Assembly: GCF_963169125.1 (NCBI RefSeq)
Contig: NC_084796.1
Coordinates: 219,566,448 to 219,630,447 of the forward strand
Source: Humulus lupulus
Lineage: Eukaryota > Streptophyta > Magnoliopsida > Rosales > Cannabaceae
Direction of reading: 5' to 3'
Length of the DNA: 64,000 nt
Position numbers and translations under genes: made by a program. Positions 46,431-56,663 of the stretch are shown in pieces. The notes under the pieces are model-generated. The model was not told the DNA's origin, searched no databases, and worked only from the letters and a program-made list of their open reading frames with translations. Within the stretch, counting starts at the first letter, position 1. Each line of letters starts with the position of its first letter.

Positions 46431-48825
46431 TGTAACGCCCTACTACCTTAGAGCCGTTACTAAGTGAGTTTAAAACAGAAATTGTGCAACTAACTGACTC
46501 TACGAGGTTTCTAAAACCAAAAGTGTGACTAAACCAGAATTTAAGGCTGTAATCTTTGAAAATGCTTAGTTTCATTGAAAACATTAAGTATCAAACATCT
46601 GGGATCCCAAAAATAAGCTTTACAAAATATTTACAACTAAAAAATAGATTTAAACTTGGTTAACTATCAAAAGAACAAGTTACTACAGCCATATTCAAAA
46701 ATGCCCCCAACCAAAGTAGTCGGGCAGGCCGAACATGTACGGGTCGCCCCCACGCTCTCCATACTCATGGCTGGTTGACTAGCCCTTTCCCTTTACCTGC
46801 AACACAGAGCACCCGTGAGCCGAAGCCCAACAAGAAAACTCATACAATATATAGCATATGCATATTATATAGTTAACATATAACCCGCAGATAAATAGGA
46901 AGACCATCAGACTGAACAAACACGGCCATGCCGCCCCAGAGGCATTACCAAAGCCTGGGGTCTCGGTCCTTACCGAAAGGATAACTCATGTATCCATTGG
47001 GTCCTACCCTGACTATAACCACTCCATATGCTGAGTGTTACTTCTGGCCCCACTGCCATTCTCGGCCTTCGCCGCTCTCGGCCTTGCTGCTCTCGGCCTT
47101 AGCCGTTCACTTCACTATAATCACACATATAGTACATCTCGAAATAATCATTCAAACATATAATAATGCATTTAAGGTTATACATTAGCACGTAATACAA
47201 TCTAGGGCCATGCCCTGCAATAACACTACGGGCCCATGCCCTGTTCTCGAGAGCTACGGTTTTCTTACCTTCCAATTCGATAGCTTTGATCACTTGACTC
47301 CTTGAGCACGATCCCACTCGAGCCCTAGCGCTCACCTAAACAAAATCCATAGGTCAAAGTCATCACCAAACCTCAAGTCCAAAACCTAGCCTTGGGAACA
47401 ATCCCGAGCCCCCCGGGAATTCCTAGATCCACAAAACAAGGTGGTGGAATCGAACCCCGAACCCTAGGTCAAAATCCCTCAAAAATAACCCCAAAACCCC
47501 TTTCTGGGAATAGTGCAGCGCTACAACGCTCTAAAGAGGGCGCTATAGCGCTACAAGCAGAACCGAACTTCCCCAAAAACAGGGCCTAGCACTACAGCGC
47601 CCAAAGACTAGCACTGTAGCGCTAGTTGCAGACAGGCAACACCCAATTTTCTTTTCTGCGATTTCTTTCAACCAATTCAACCCCAAACTTGTCCAAATCT
47701 TTCCCAAACCCAAAAACAAACTTATCAACACCTCCCACTCATCCGAAGCATCCCAAGAACTCATAACCCAAGCTCATACAACCCAAATCTCAAAATCTAC
47801 CATAAGTAACCCTAAACCCAGAAATTCAGTCAAACATCAAAGTTAAAGACTTAGAATTCATACCGTGGATGGAAATTCGACCTTGAGTTCAATCCTAGAC
47901 CTCCTTAGCTTGCTCCTTCTCAACCTTGGCCTGAATTCCCCTAAAATCCTCATCAATTCAGCTTAAATACACAGCTTAAACCAGTAAAACCCTAAAACTG
48001 AAACTTCTAAGAACTTACCTCAATTTTGATGTGTTCTTGCTAATCCCTTGCCAATCTTCAAGTCTAGCTTAGGATCCTTGATGCTCAGCCTATCCTAGCT
48101 CTCCTCTGAGCTTTGCTCCAAGAAAAATGAAGGGAAATGGTGGGAGAACCACAAACCGTTCCTTTTGAAATAAAACCCCTCTGTTTTTCTCTCTTTTCTT
48201 TTTCTTCCTTTTTCTTTCTTTTCCACAGCCTTATAACTCTTTTCTACCAATCCCACTAAGTATAAAGCTTAAATAAACTTATCTCTAATAAGCCTAATGA
48301 CCAAAATTCCATCCCTATTAATTCTACACCCTTTTATCCATGTGGGGCCATTTTAGTCATTTTACCCAATTCCCGCTAATTCCTCGAGTGTCTCTAATAA
48401 TTTCCCGCTTGCTTCCCCAATACCCGATTAGTCTCCAAATATATATATTCCTCATCATAAAATCAACCTCAATATATTCTCTAAATTCCCATTTAAACTC
48501 CTCAGGCGTGACCCAAGCCGGGTATAAATTCCCGCTATGACTTTTCCGCTAATCCGCTCATTCTAGGATCGTCTCGAGTCACAGATCTCAACACAGTCAT
48601 GCCCAAAATGGCCAACTATACAATTATGCCCTTTTACCACAATCAAGGCCTTACATGCATACTAATACACATAGTCATGCATCTCAAATAGTCAAATAGT
48701 CATATAACATACATTAAATCATAATCATGCATTTTACTCATTAAAGTCACACATAAATCCCATTATGCCCTCCAGGCACACTAATCAAGGCCCTTAAGCC
48801 TTATTAGTGAATTTGGGTCGTTACA
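46431..48825 (-). repeat. 5' LTR of the 37740-48825 chromovirus
   Basis: Near-identical partner of 37740-40126. Differences include single-base changes (ACCTTAGAG against ACCTTGAAG near the start), a short deletion around AGTCACAGATC (48573) and one fewer AT unit at 48440. Confidence 0.97.
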
Positions 48826-48899
48826 GAAGTGGTGGCGCTCCATGATCAAGTGGCCACTCAACAACAGAAGATAGACACCCAATAGGGTAATATCCCCGC
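48826..48899 (+). pseudogene. Second gag piece of the Tat-like element, between two insertions
   Basis: Begins with the GAAGT duplication, reads VVALHDQVATQQQKIDTQ, a TAG, then GNIPA, and ends with CCCGC, the duplication of the next insertion. It shows that both insertions hit the same gag. Confidence 0.8.
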
Positions 48900-51335
48900 T
48901 GTAACGACCCAATTTCGCTAATAAGGCTTAAGGGCCTTGATTAGCGTGCCAGGAGGGCATGATGAGATTTATGTGTGACTTTGATGAGTTAAATGCATGA
49001 TTATGATTTAAAGCATGTTATATGACTAGTTGTTTATCTGAGATGCATGACTATGTATATTAGTATGCATGTAGGCCCGGATCGTGTTAGAAGGGCATAA
49101 TTGTAATTCGGCCATGTTGGGCATATTTGTATTGATATGTGATGATTGTTGAGACCAGAGTGGTATGTGGGCGTATCTGTGATTTATGACTCGAGGCGAT
49201 CCCAGTGAGCAGGCTAGCGGAAAGTCATGGCGGGAATTTGTACCCGGCTCGGGGCGAGCCTGGGGTATAAATTGGATCTGTTGAGTTTATTGGCGTTTAT
49301 TTTGATATCGAGGAATACTTATTTGGTGGTTTATCAGGTGTTGGAAGGTAGCGGGAAAATATTAGAGACACTTGAGGATTAGCGGGAATTGGGTAAAATG
49401 ACTAAAATGGCCCTATTTGGACAAAAGGGTTTAGAGTTAATAGGAAGGGCATTTTGGTTATTTGGATTTTAAAGATAGGTTTTTATAAGGCTTAATATAG
49501 TGAGTGGGATTGTTAGAGAGTGAGAATGCTGAAAGAAAAGAAAAGAAAGAATAAGGAAAGAAAGAAAAGAGAGAAAACAGAGGGGTTTTCACAAGGGTCG
49601 ATTTGTGCATTTTTGCACCATTCCGCTCCATTTTTCTTGGAGCAAAGCTTAGTGGAGAGCAATGGTAGGCTGTGCATCAAGGATCTTGGGTTAGACTTGA
49701 AGATTTGGCAAGAACACATCAACTTTTGAGGTAAGTTTTAGAGATTTCAGTTTTAAGGGTTTTGATGGTTTGGGCTGTGTTTTGAGCTGAGTTGATGGGA
49801 ATTTTAGGGAATTTCTGGGCAAGCTTTGATGATGAACAAGCTAAGGAGGCCTAGGGTTGAATCAAGGTCGAAATTTGCTTCAATGGTAAGAATTCTAAGC
49901 CTTTAACTTTGTTGTTGACTGAATTTTTGAGTTTAGGGTTGATCATGGTAGAGTTTGAGATTTGGGATAAATGTTCTTGGAATTTGAGGATTTGGGATGC
50001 TTGGGATGAATGGAGAGTGTTCATAAGCTTGATTTTGAGTTTGGTAAAGATTTGGGGAAGTTTGGTTGAAAGAAATCGCAGAAATGTGATTTTGGGTTTT
50101 CTGGGCTGCAACTAGCGCTATAGTGCTAGTCAGTGGGCGCTGTAGCGCTAGCCCTTGTTCTGGGGAGGTGAGTTCTGCTTGTAGCGCTACAGCGCCCTCT
50201 TTAGAGCGTTGTATCGCTGCACTGTTCACAGAGGTGAATTTTTGGGTTTTTGATGAGGGATTTTGACCTAGGGTTCGGGGCTTGATTCCGCCACTTTGTT
50301 TTGGGGATTTAGGACTTCCCTGGGGCTCAGGATTGGTCCCGAGGCTAGGTTTTCGGACTTGGGGTTCGGTGTTGTCTTTGACCTATGATTGTGCTTAGGT
50401 GTGCGCTAAGGCTCGGGCAGGATCGTGCTCAAGGAGTCAGGTGATCTAAGCTATTGATTGGACAGGTAAGAAAACTATAACACCCGTAGGATAGGGCATG
50501 GGCCCATAGTGTGATTGCGGGGCACGGCCCTATATTGCATGTTGCATGATGAGATGATTGCCGGGCGCGGCCCTATATTGCATTACATGTTAGGGTGCAG
50601 ATTTAAATGAATTGTTATTTATTTGAATGTTGTTTGATTGATGCTATATATGATTATGGTGAAATGAACGGCTATGGCCGAGGGCGGCAAGGCCGAGAAC
50701 GGCAGCGGGGCCGGAAGTAACACTAAGCACATGGGATGCTTATTCTCAGGGCAGGGCCCGGGACCCAGAGGATATGTGTGAGATCCTTGCGGTGAGAACC
50801 GAGACCCCAGGCTGCGGTAAAGGTTCTGGGGCGGCAGGGCCGTGTTTGCTTAGTCTAATGGTTGACTTGTTTATCTGTGGATTATCTGATATGATTAACT
50901 GTATATTTTGCATATGTTATGAAATGCTTGAGTTTTCTTGCTGGGCTTCGGCTTACGGGTGCTCCGTGTTTCAGGTAAGGGCAAAGGCTGAGTCAACCAA
51001 CCATGAGTACGGAGAGCGTGAAGCGACGTGTACATGTTTGGCCTGCTCGACTGCTTTGGTTGGGGGTTTATTCGAAAATGGCTGTAATAATCTATGATTT
51101 TTATGATTAATCAACTGTAAACTTATTTCAATATGTAAATAGTTTTCAAACCTTATTTTGGGATCCCAAGTGTTTAATACTAGAAGTTTTTAATGAAACG
51201 TCGCATTTTCAAAGATTACAGCCCTAACTTTTAATTTGTCACACTTTTGTTTCAAAACCTCGGTTAGCGAGTTCATTGCACGCTGTTTGTCTTAAAACTC
51301 ACTTAGTAACGGCTCTAAGGAAGTAGGGCGTTACA
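48900..51335 (+). mobile_element. Solo LTR, chromovirus type; TSD CCCGC
   Basis: Starts TGTAACGACCC and ends AGGGCGTTACA, with CCCGC at 48895-48899 and 51336-51340. It is an opposite-oriented, diverged relative of the LTRs at 37740 and 46431. Carries GGTAAG sites near 49730, 49885, 50465 and 50975, AGCGCT cassettes (50113-50222), GGGATCCC (51161) and AATGAAA (51190). Confidence 0.95.
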
Positions 51336-51340
51336 CCCGC

Positions 51341-52189
51341 CATGCAGGAGATGGTTTATGCCATGAGGGCTATTCTGGCAGCCCAATGGCTATGAGTGGA
51401 CCCCTATGGCGAAGTACCATTTGGGTAGAGAACTGGTGGGCCTCCTGTGCCCCCAGCTGGAATGCCATCTGTCACTCCAGCCAGTGTGCCTCTTGAGCAC
51501 TCAGCTGGGTTGGAGCGAGATCCGTCCGCTGGCGTGCCTCCCGTGCTCCCAGTTGGAGATGGAACCCCGCATACGCCACAGGACCGTGGCAAGGGTAAGG
51601 TTGACGATAACCCTGCTCCAAAATCAAAGAAGGCACGTTGGAACCCCAAAGGCAACCAAGTCTTGAGGCCAACTAGCATAGGTGAAGGCTAGGAGCTCGA
51701 GGACGCTTCCAGGATACCAGTGCCCACGGAGCCCAGGGTGTTTCGCCCAAGCGCGCCAATAAGGATTGCACGAGGACCGGAGGTGGTGTCCCCCAAGTAC
51801 TTTTCCATCCCCACAGGAACATTGGTTGAGAGGGCAACATGAGAAATTTCCCTATCGGCAGAAAGCGCGACCTCAACATCTCGGTTAAGAATGAGAATGT
51901 TGAGTTCGGTGGGGAAACAGATGTGGCTTGTCTAGAGGACAATGGTGCATTCTGAAGTCAGGCTGGCCTGTGGAACAACCTTAATACTCATCGGTGCAAT
52001 AAGGCCAACGAGCGCAAGACCGCCATGAAAGGTCCATCAGACCTCAGGGACAATCTGAACTCCCGAAGGAGAGATAACCCAACGCAGACCGCCAACCATA
52101 AGACGATCATGCTCAGAATGGCTCGATGAAAATGCCACGACTACGACTCAAAGGAAGAAGATGGGGAGTCGTGCACTCCTCACATAGTG
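51341..52189 (+). pseudogene. Tat-like gag, third piece (linker region)
   Basis: Continues MQEMVYAMRAILAAQW with stops, a Pro/Val-rich stretch (GMPSVTPASVPLEH), a basic patch (KGKVDDNPAPKSKKARW) and frameshifted sequence up to 52189. Heavily decayed. Confidence 0.6.
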
Positions 52190-53540
52190 GAAGCCCCTTT
52201 GCCACATGACTTCAAGATGTCGGTCATCCTGTCTTATGATGGTGATTCGGACCCCACCGAGCACCTATCAAAGTTCAATAGGCTAATGTCGATGTAGCGC
52301 GTCTCCGAGGACACTAAGTGTAATGTGTTACCGATAACTCTAACGGGGCAAGCAAACGAGTGGTTCAAGAAACACCGGTCGGGATCCATTCAGTTATGGC
52401 ACCAACTGTCATCTTTCTTCCAAAGACAATTTATAGCAGCTCGGAATGTGAGCTTTGAGATCAATGCATTGGCCAACATAAAGAAAGGACCCTTCGAGAC
52501 CCTCAAGGCATATATCAAATGCTTCAGAGAGGAAGCTGCGAGGACCAAGAGGGTCGACGATGGCCAACAACTGATGGTATTAGCTGGCATCCACGCAGGG
52601 TCCCCGTTATGGGATGACCTCCAGCAGAGAGGATGCCGACGACTCGACCACTTCATCTATCGAGCACAAGAATATATCAGGTGGGAGGATGCCCAGATTG
52701 GGGCATTTGGAGGGCCCGTCGCCTTTCCCGCTTCAACAGCACCTGGCCCCGTCACTTCGGGGATTCAGTATCCGCCTTACGCTCTTGTTCAACCAAGTTT
52801 AGGGGGAGTCTTGTCCAGTCCGAGCGTCCCACCAATTGGCTTTAGTTCCATGCCGACTGCTGGTTTCAGTACGGCTCTTACAGGATATGGAGGGGTGCCC
52901 AATAGGTACAATATTTTTCCGCCTGCATTCAGTGCTGGAGTTGTCCCTCCATTCCATTCTGCCGCACCAAGTTGAACTCCCAGCAACACTAGGCAAGGAA
53001 AAGGGCCAAAAGCCCAAGGGAAATGGAATTGCACGAGCTGAACAGGGAACTACCCCTGGTGAAAAGTATGTCTCGCGGTACTCTGAGTACATTGACTTGG
53101 TAGATTCCTGTGAGAATATCTTTGTGCCTACGGAACAGCATGTTCATTATCAGAAGCCACAACCCATCCAGAGGGACAGGGAAAGGTGAGATCCCGACAA
53201 GTTTTTTCGTTTTCATAACAATATAGGGCACCACACCAATGAGTGCCGCCAGCTCAAGGATGAGATTGAGAACCTCATCAAGTTTGGACACCTCCACCAA
53301 TACACTCGAATCAGGCCTCGCCAACCTCCGACCCCAGCAACAGGAATACATATGCAACCTACTGCTCTTATATCTCCAAGCCCAGTGCCCATAGCTCTGC
53401 CGCAGCCGATAGAAAATAGGCCCCCTCCGGTGAATAGCAAAGTAGGGACCATTTTTGGAGGACCCCACTTCGGGGGGGGGGGGGACTTCTACAGGCTCAC
53501 AGAACAAGTATGCGCGAGCCTTAAACCACGATGATGAGGT
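52190..53540 (+). pseudogene. Tat-like gag core (Retrotrans_gag) and zinc-knuckle remnant
   Basis: LSYDGDSDPTEHLSKFNRLM, LPITLTGQANEWFKKHRSGS, WHQLSSFFQRQFIAARN and FETLKAYIKCFREEAARTK form the gag core; a Pro/Gly/Ser-rich tail follows to 52974. Around 53190 FFRFHNNIGHHTNECRQLKD corresponds to the zinc knuckle, but its first Cys is Phe. A 13-base G run sits at 53472-53484. Confidence 0.85.
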
Positions 53541-53559
53541 GTTGGCCTTGACTCAATTT

Positions 53560-54020
53560 CCAGTCTAGATGTCGCGGATGACTGACCAAGTCATCACATT
53601 CTTCGAGGACGATGCTCAGAGAGTTCACTTACTCGCACCATGACCCTTTAATGATCGAGAGCTAGGTGTCCAACAAAATGGTGGCTAGGATCTTGGTGGA
53701 CAATGGGAATTTATTGAATCTCTTTTTTAAGTCCACTTTCAAGAAGATTGGGCTAACCACAAATGACTTGTCCCCACGCACCTCGACTCTTTACGGATTC
53801 TCGAGAGAGGGTCTCATACCAATGGGCCAAATCAAGTTACTCGTGACATTGAGGGAAGAACCTCGCCAAGCCTTCAAGTATTGCACTTTCGTGGTGGTGG
53901 ACTATCCCTCTGCGTATAATGCCATTTTAGGGTGTCCGACCTTGGTGGAATTTAAAGCTGTCACCTCAATTCGGCATCTATGCCATAAATTACCCACAGA
54001 GTTAGGAATTGGTATAGTTT
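53560..54020 (+). pseudogene. Tat-like aspartic protease
   Basis: MVARILVDNGNLLNLFFKST corresponds to the active-site strand (family VDNGSSADIL; here Ser is Asn). Then STLYGFSREGLIPMGQIKLL and VVVDYPSAYNAILGCPTLVE, with Cys for the Arg of GRP. Stop after GIGIV. Confidence 0.85.
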
Positions 54021-54776
54021 GAGGAGACTAGAAGGAAGTGAGGCAATGATATAACGTCTCCCTCTAGCAACAAGTAATGGTAGTCGAGACAAGGGATCAC
54101 GAGCAGTCTCTTCCCAAGAATGTGGAAATGATAACTATACTGGCTGAAGAGGCAGATGAGCTAGACCCGCGGGTTCAAGAAGAGAGGGAAATCGATCCAA
54201 TGGAGGAAGTTGAGGAGGTGGCTCTCGATGCAGCCACTGTTGATAGGAGAACCAAGATTGGAAAAAATATTGCAGAGAAAGTCTGAAACTCGCCCCTAGC
54301 CTTCCTTCGAGAGAACCAGGATGTCTTCGCCTGGTCTCATTCTGACATGACAGGCATTGACCCAAATATCATTTTCCATGCCTTGAATGTCGATCCCCGA
54401 CCATGTGACAGACCTCATGGAGGTGTCCTCGGTGCTTTGCAAGTTCAGAATGAAGCTAAATCCCCAAAAGTGCACTTTTGGCATCGCCTCGGGAAAATTC
54501 CTAGGCTTCATCGTCAATGCTCAGGGAATAGAGGCAAGCCCCAAAAATTTTAATGCCCTTATTGACATGCCATCCCCATGAAGGCATAAGGATGTCTAGA
54601 GCTTCACCAGGAGGATCACGGCTCTAAGTCATTTTGTCTCCAAGGAGACGGATAAGTGCATCCCATTCTTTAACACCCTCCAAGGAGGACAGAGGTTTGA
54701 ATGGATAGAGGAACGTGAGTAGGCATTCCACCAACTGAAGGCTCATATGGAAAACCCTCCTATCCTATAAAAACCC
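54021..54776 (+). pseudogene. Tat-like RT with the catalytic core deleted
   Basis: An acidic linker, then ENQDVFAWSHSDMTGIDPNI and FHALNVDP (RT N-terminus) jump directly to LCKFRMKLNPQKCTFGIASG, KFLGFIVNAQGIEASPKNF and TALSHFVSKETDKCIPFFNT. The palm with the YxDD box is missing (deletion near 54403). Stops near 54581, 54597 and 54719. Confidence 0.85.
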
Positions 54777-55127
54777 ATGGACAAGGAACCCCTCTTACTC
54801 TACATGGTTGCATCTGAGAATGCCATCAGCACCGCCTTAGTCCGTGAAGAGGGCCGTGTCCAGCACCCTATGTACTATGTGAGCAAAAGGCTCCTCGGAG
54901 CAGAAAATAGGTACCCACTCATGGAGAAGTTGACCTTCTGCCTGATGGTAGCATCTTGGAAGCTAAGGCCCTACTTCTAGGTGCATCCCATCAAGGTCCT
55001 CACGAACCACCCCTTGCGACAAGTCCTCCGAAAATCGAAGTCATCTGGGAGACTCCTGAAGTGAGTTGTCAAACTTAGTCAGTTCGACATCGCTTATCTC
55101 CCAAGGACGCCTATAAAGGGGTAGGCA
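54777..55127 (+). pseudogene. Tat-like RNase H
   Basis: PLLLYMVASENAISTALVRE, QHPMYYVSKRLLGAENRYPL, EKLTFCLMVASWKLRPYF, then TNHPLRQVLRK and QFDIAYLPRT: the retroelement RNase H fold. The first catalytic Asp (usually LYLAVS/LYCDAS area) is not evident. Stops near 54980 and 55060. Confidence 0.8.
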
Positions 55128-55605
55128 TTGGCAGATTTCATCACCGAGTGCATAGTTTATCATGAGGGACCTTTGGACCCCTCGATAGATGGGTCCGCAT
55201 GGAAGCTATATGTCAATGGGTCGTCGAATGAAAATGGGGCCAGGGTAGGTCTCATTTTAGTATTTTTTGAAGGGCACAGGGTCCACAATTCCCTAAGATT
55301 TGGGTTTGATGCCTCCAATAATGAAGCAGAGTATGAGGCGGGCTTCAAGTTTCCCTTGAGCTCAAAGCTGAGGGCCTCGAGATTTTCACTGACTCGCAGC
55401 TGGTAGTTAATCAGGTACCCAGGGAGTACTAAGCTGAGGAACGAAAATGGTCGCTTACCTAGCAAAGACTGAAGAGATGCTACATGGCTTCAGAAAATTC
55501 ACAATTCGACAAATGCCACGAGAACAGAACTCGAATGCAGACGCCCTGGCCTAGTTCGTAATCAACAAGGACGTTGAACTGATCAATGTAGTCCCCACTG
55601 ACTAC
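55128..55605 (+). pseudogene. Tat-like second RNase H
   Basis: ADFITECIVYHEGPLDPSID, WKLYVNGSSNENGARVGLIL and DASNNEAEYEAGFK. The usual YVDGSS has Asn for the catalytic Asp. The NNEAEYEA motif identifies the extra Tat RNase H. Frameshift near 55350, then QLVVNQVPREY in another frame and NSNADALA-type end. Confidence 0.85.
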
Positions 55606-56663
55606 TTGTCTTCTCCGAGCATCTCAATGTCTGAGGAAGTGAAGGTGATCCAGCCGCAGGACGGGTGGATGGAACCCATAATTAAATATCGTGTCTTAGG
55701 GGAGTTGCCGCAAGATATGAAATTAGCTCGGAAGCTACTTTACCAGGCTCCTCGGTATATTATTACGGACGAAAATTTGTACATACGAGGATATTCGTTG
55801 CCTCTATTACGGTGTGTGTCCAAGTGAGAATCCAACATGATACCCCGGGAAATGCATGAGGGATTTTGTGGGGACCACACCGAAGTGCATGAGGGATTTT
55901 GTGGGGACCACGTGACAAGTGCCAGTGTTTTGCAAACATACCTTGAGCTCCTTCGAATAAGCTCACTCAGATGATGAGTCCTTGGCCCTTCGCGGTCTAG
56001 GGCATTGACCGTATTGGGTCACTACCCACGGGAAAAAGAGGAGTGAAGTATGCAATAGTGGCGGTCGACTACTTCACCAACTGTGCTGAGGCTAAGCCAC
56101 TAGCTACTATCACTTTCAAAAAGGCTCTAGATTTCGTCATCAAGAACATTGTTTCATACTATGGGCTCTCAAGGAAGATAGTCTCCGACAACGGTCTGAA
56201 GTTCGATAGGGAGGTGTTCACAAATGGAAGCAGTCAACAAGACGCTCAAGGCCACCTTAAAGAAAAGGCTTGAGCAGGTAAAAGACACCTGGCCCGAGGA
56301 CGTGCTTAGGGAATTGTGGAGCTACCGTGCCCCTACTAGGACCTCCACCGGCCACTCAACATTCTCAATGGCCTATGGGTACGAAGCCATGCTCCCAGTT
56401 GAAGCAGCAATCTTCATGCACCGACGTGACACATATGACCCGACCACAAACCATGCCTTACTCCAAGAATCCTTGGACCTCGTGGAGGAGCTCCGTGAAG
56501 CTTCTCATATTCAAGTAGCGTCTTACCAACAGAAGGTGGCCAAGTATTTCAACTCTAAAGTGAAGGATAGAAAGTTTGGGGTAGGAGATCTGGTGTTGCG
56601 AAGAGTCTTCTTAGCCACGTCGAGAGCGTTCTATGTTCAGAGACATAGAAATTGGCCCGACTA
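55606..56663 (+). pseudogene. Tat-like integrase
   Basis: DGWMEPIIKYRVLGELPQDM, YIITDENLYIRGYSLPLLRC (N-terminal region), a duplicated short GAGGGATTTTGTGGGGACCA stretch (55857-55910), then GVKYAIVAVDYFTNCAEAKP, SRKIVSDNGLKFDREVF with the second Asp, a deletion, and MEAVNKTLKATLKKRLEQ, SYRAPTRTSTGHSTFSMAYG, LPVEAAIF and DRKFGVGDLVLRRVF. The sequence between FDREVF and NGSSQQ is lost. Confidence 0.85.

Larger units (their letters stand above)
37740..48825 (-). mobile_element. Complete-ended Ty3/Gypsy chromovirus (Tekay-like); TSD GAAGT
   Basis: Two LTRs of about 2.39 kb (37740-40126, 46431-48825) with few differences, GAAGT at 37735-37739 and 48826-48830, PPT (40128-40140), iMet PBS (46416-46427), gag, protease, RT, RNase H, integrase and chromodomain in canonical order on the minus strand. 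pol is one frame with four premature stops and no frameshift; gag is cut by an Athila-like solo LTR (44123-45517). The youngest large insertion here by LTR similarity. Confidence 0.96.

Noticed and set aside
52390..53507. Minus-strand ORFs of 80-170 codons
   Set aside because: Antisense shadows of the Tat gag core.
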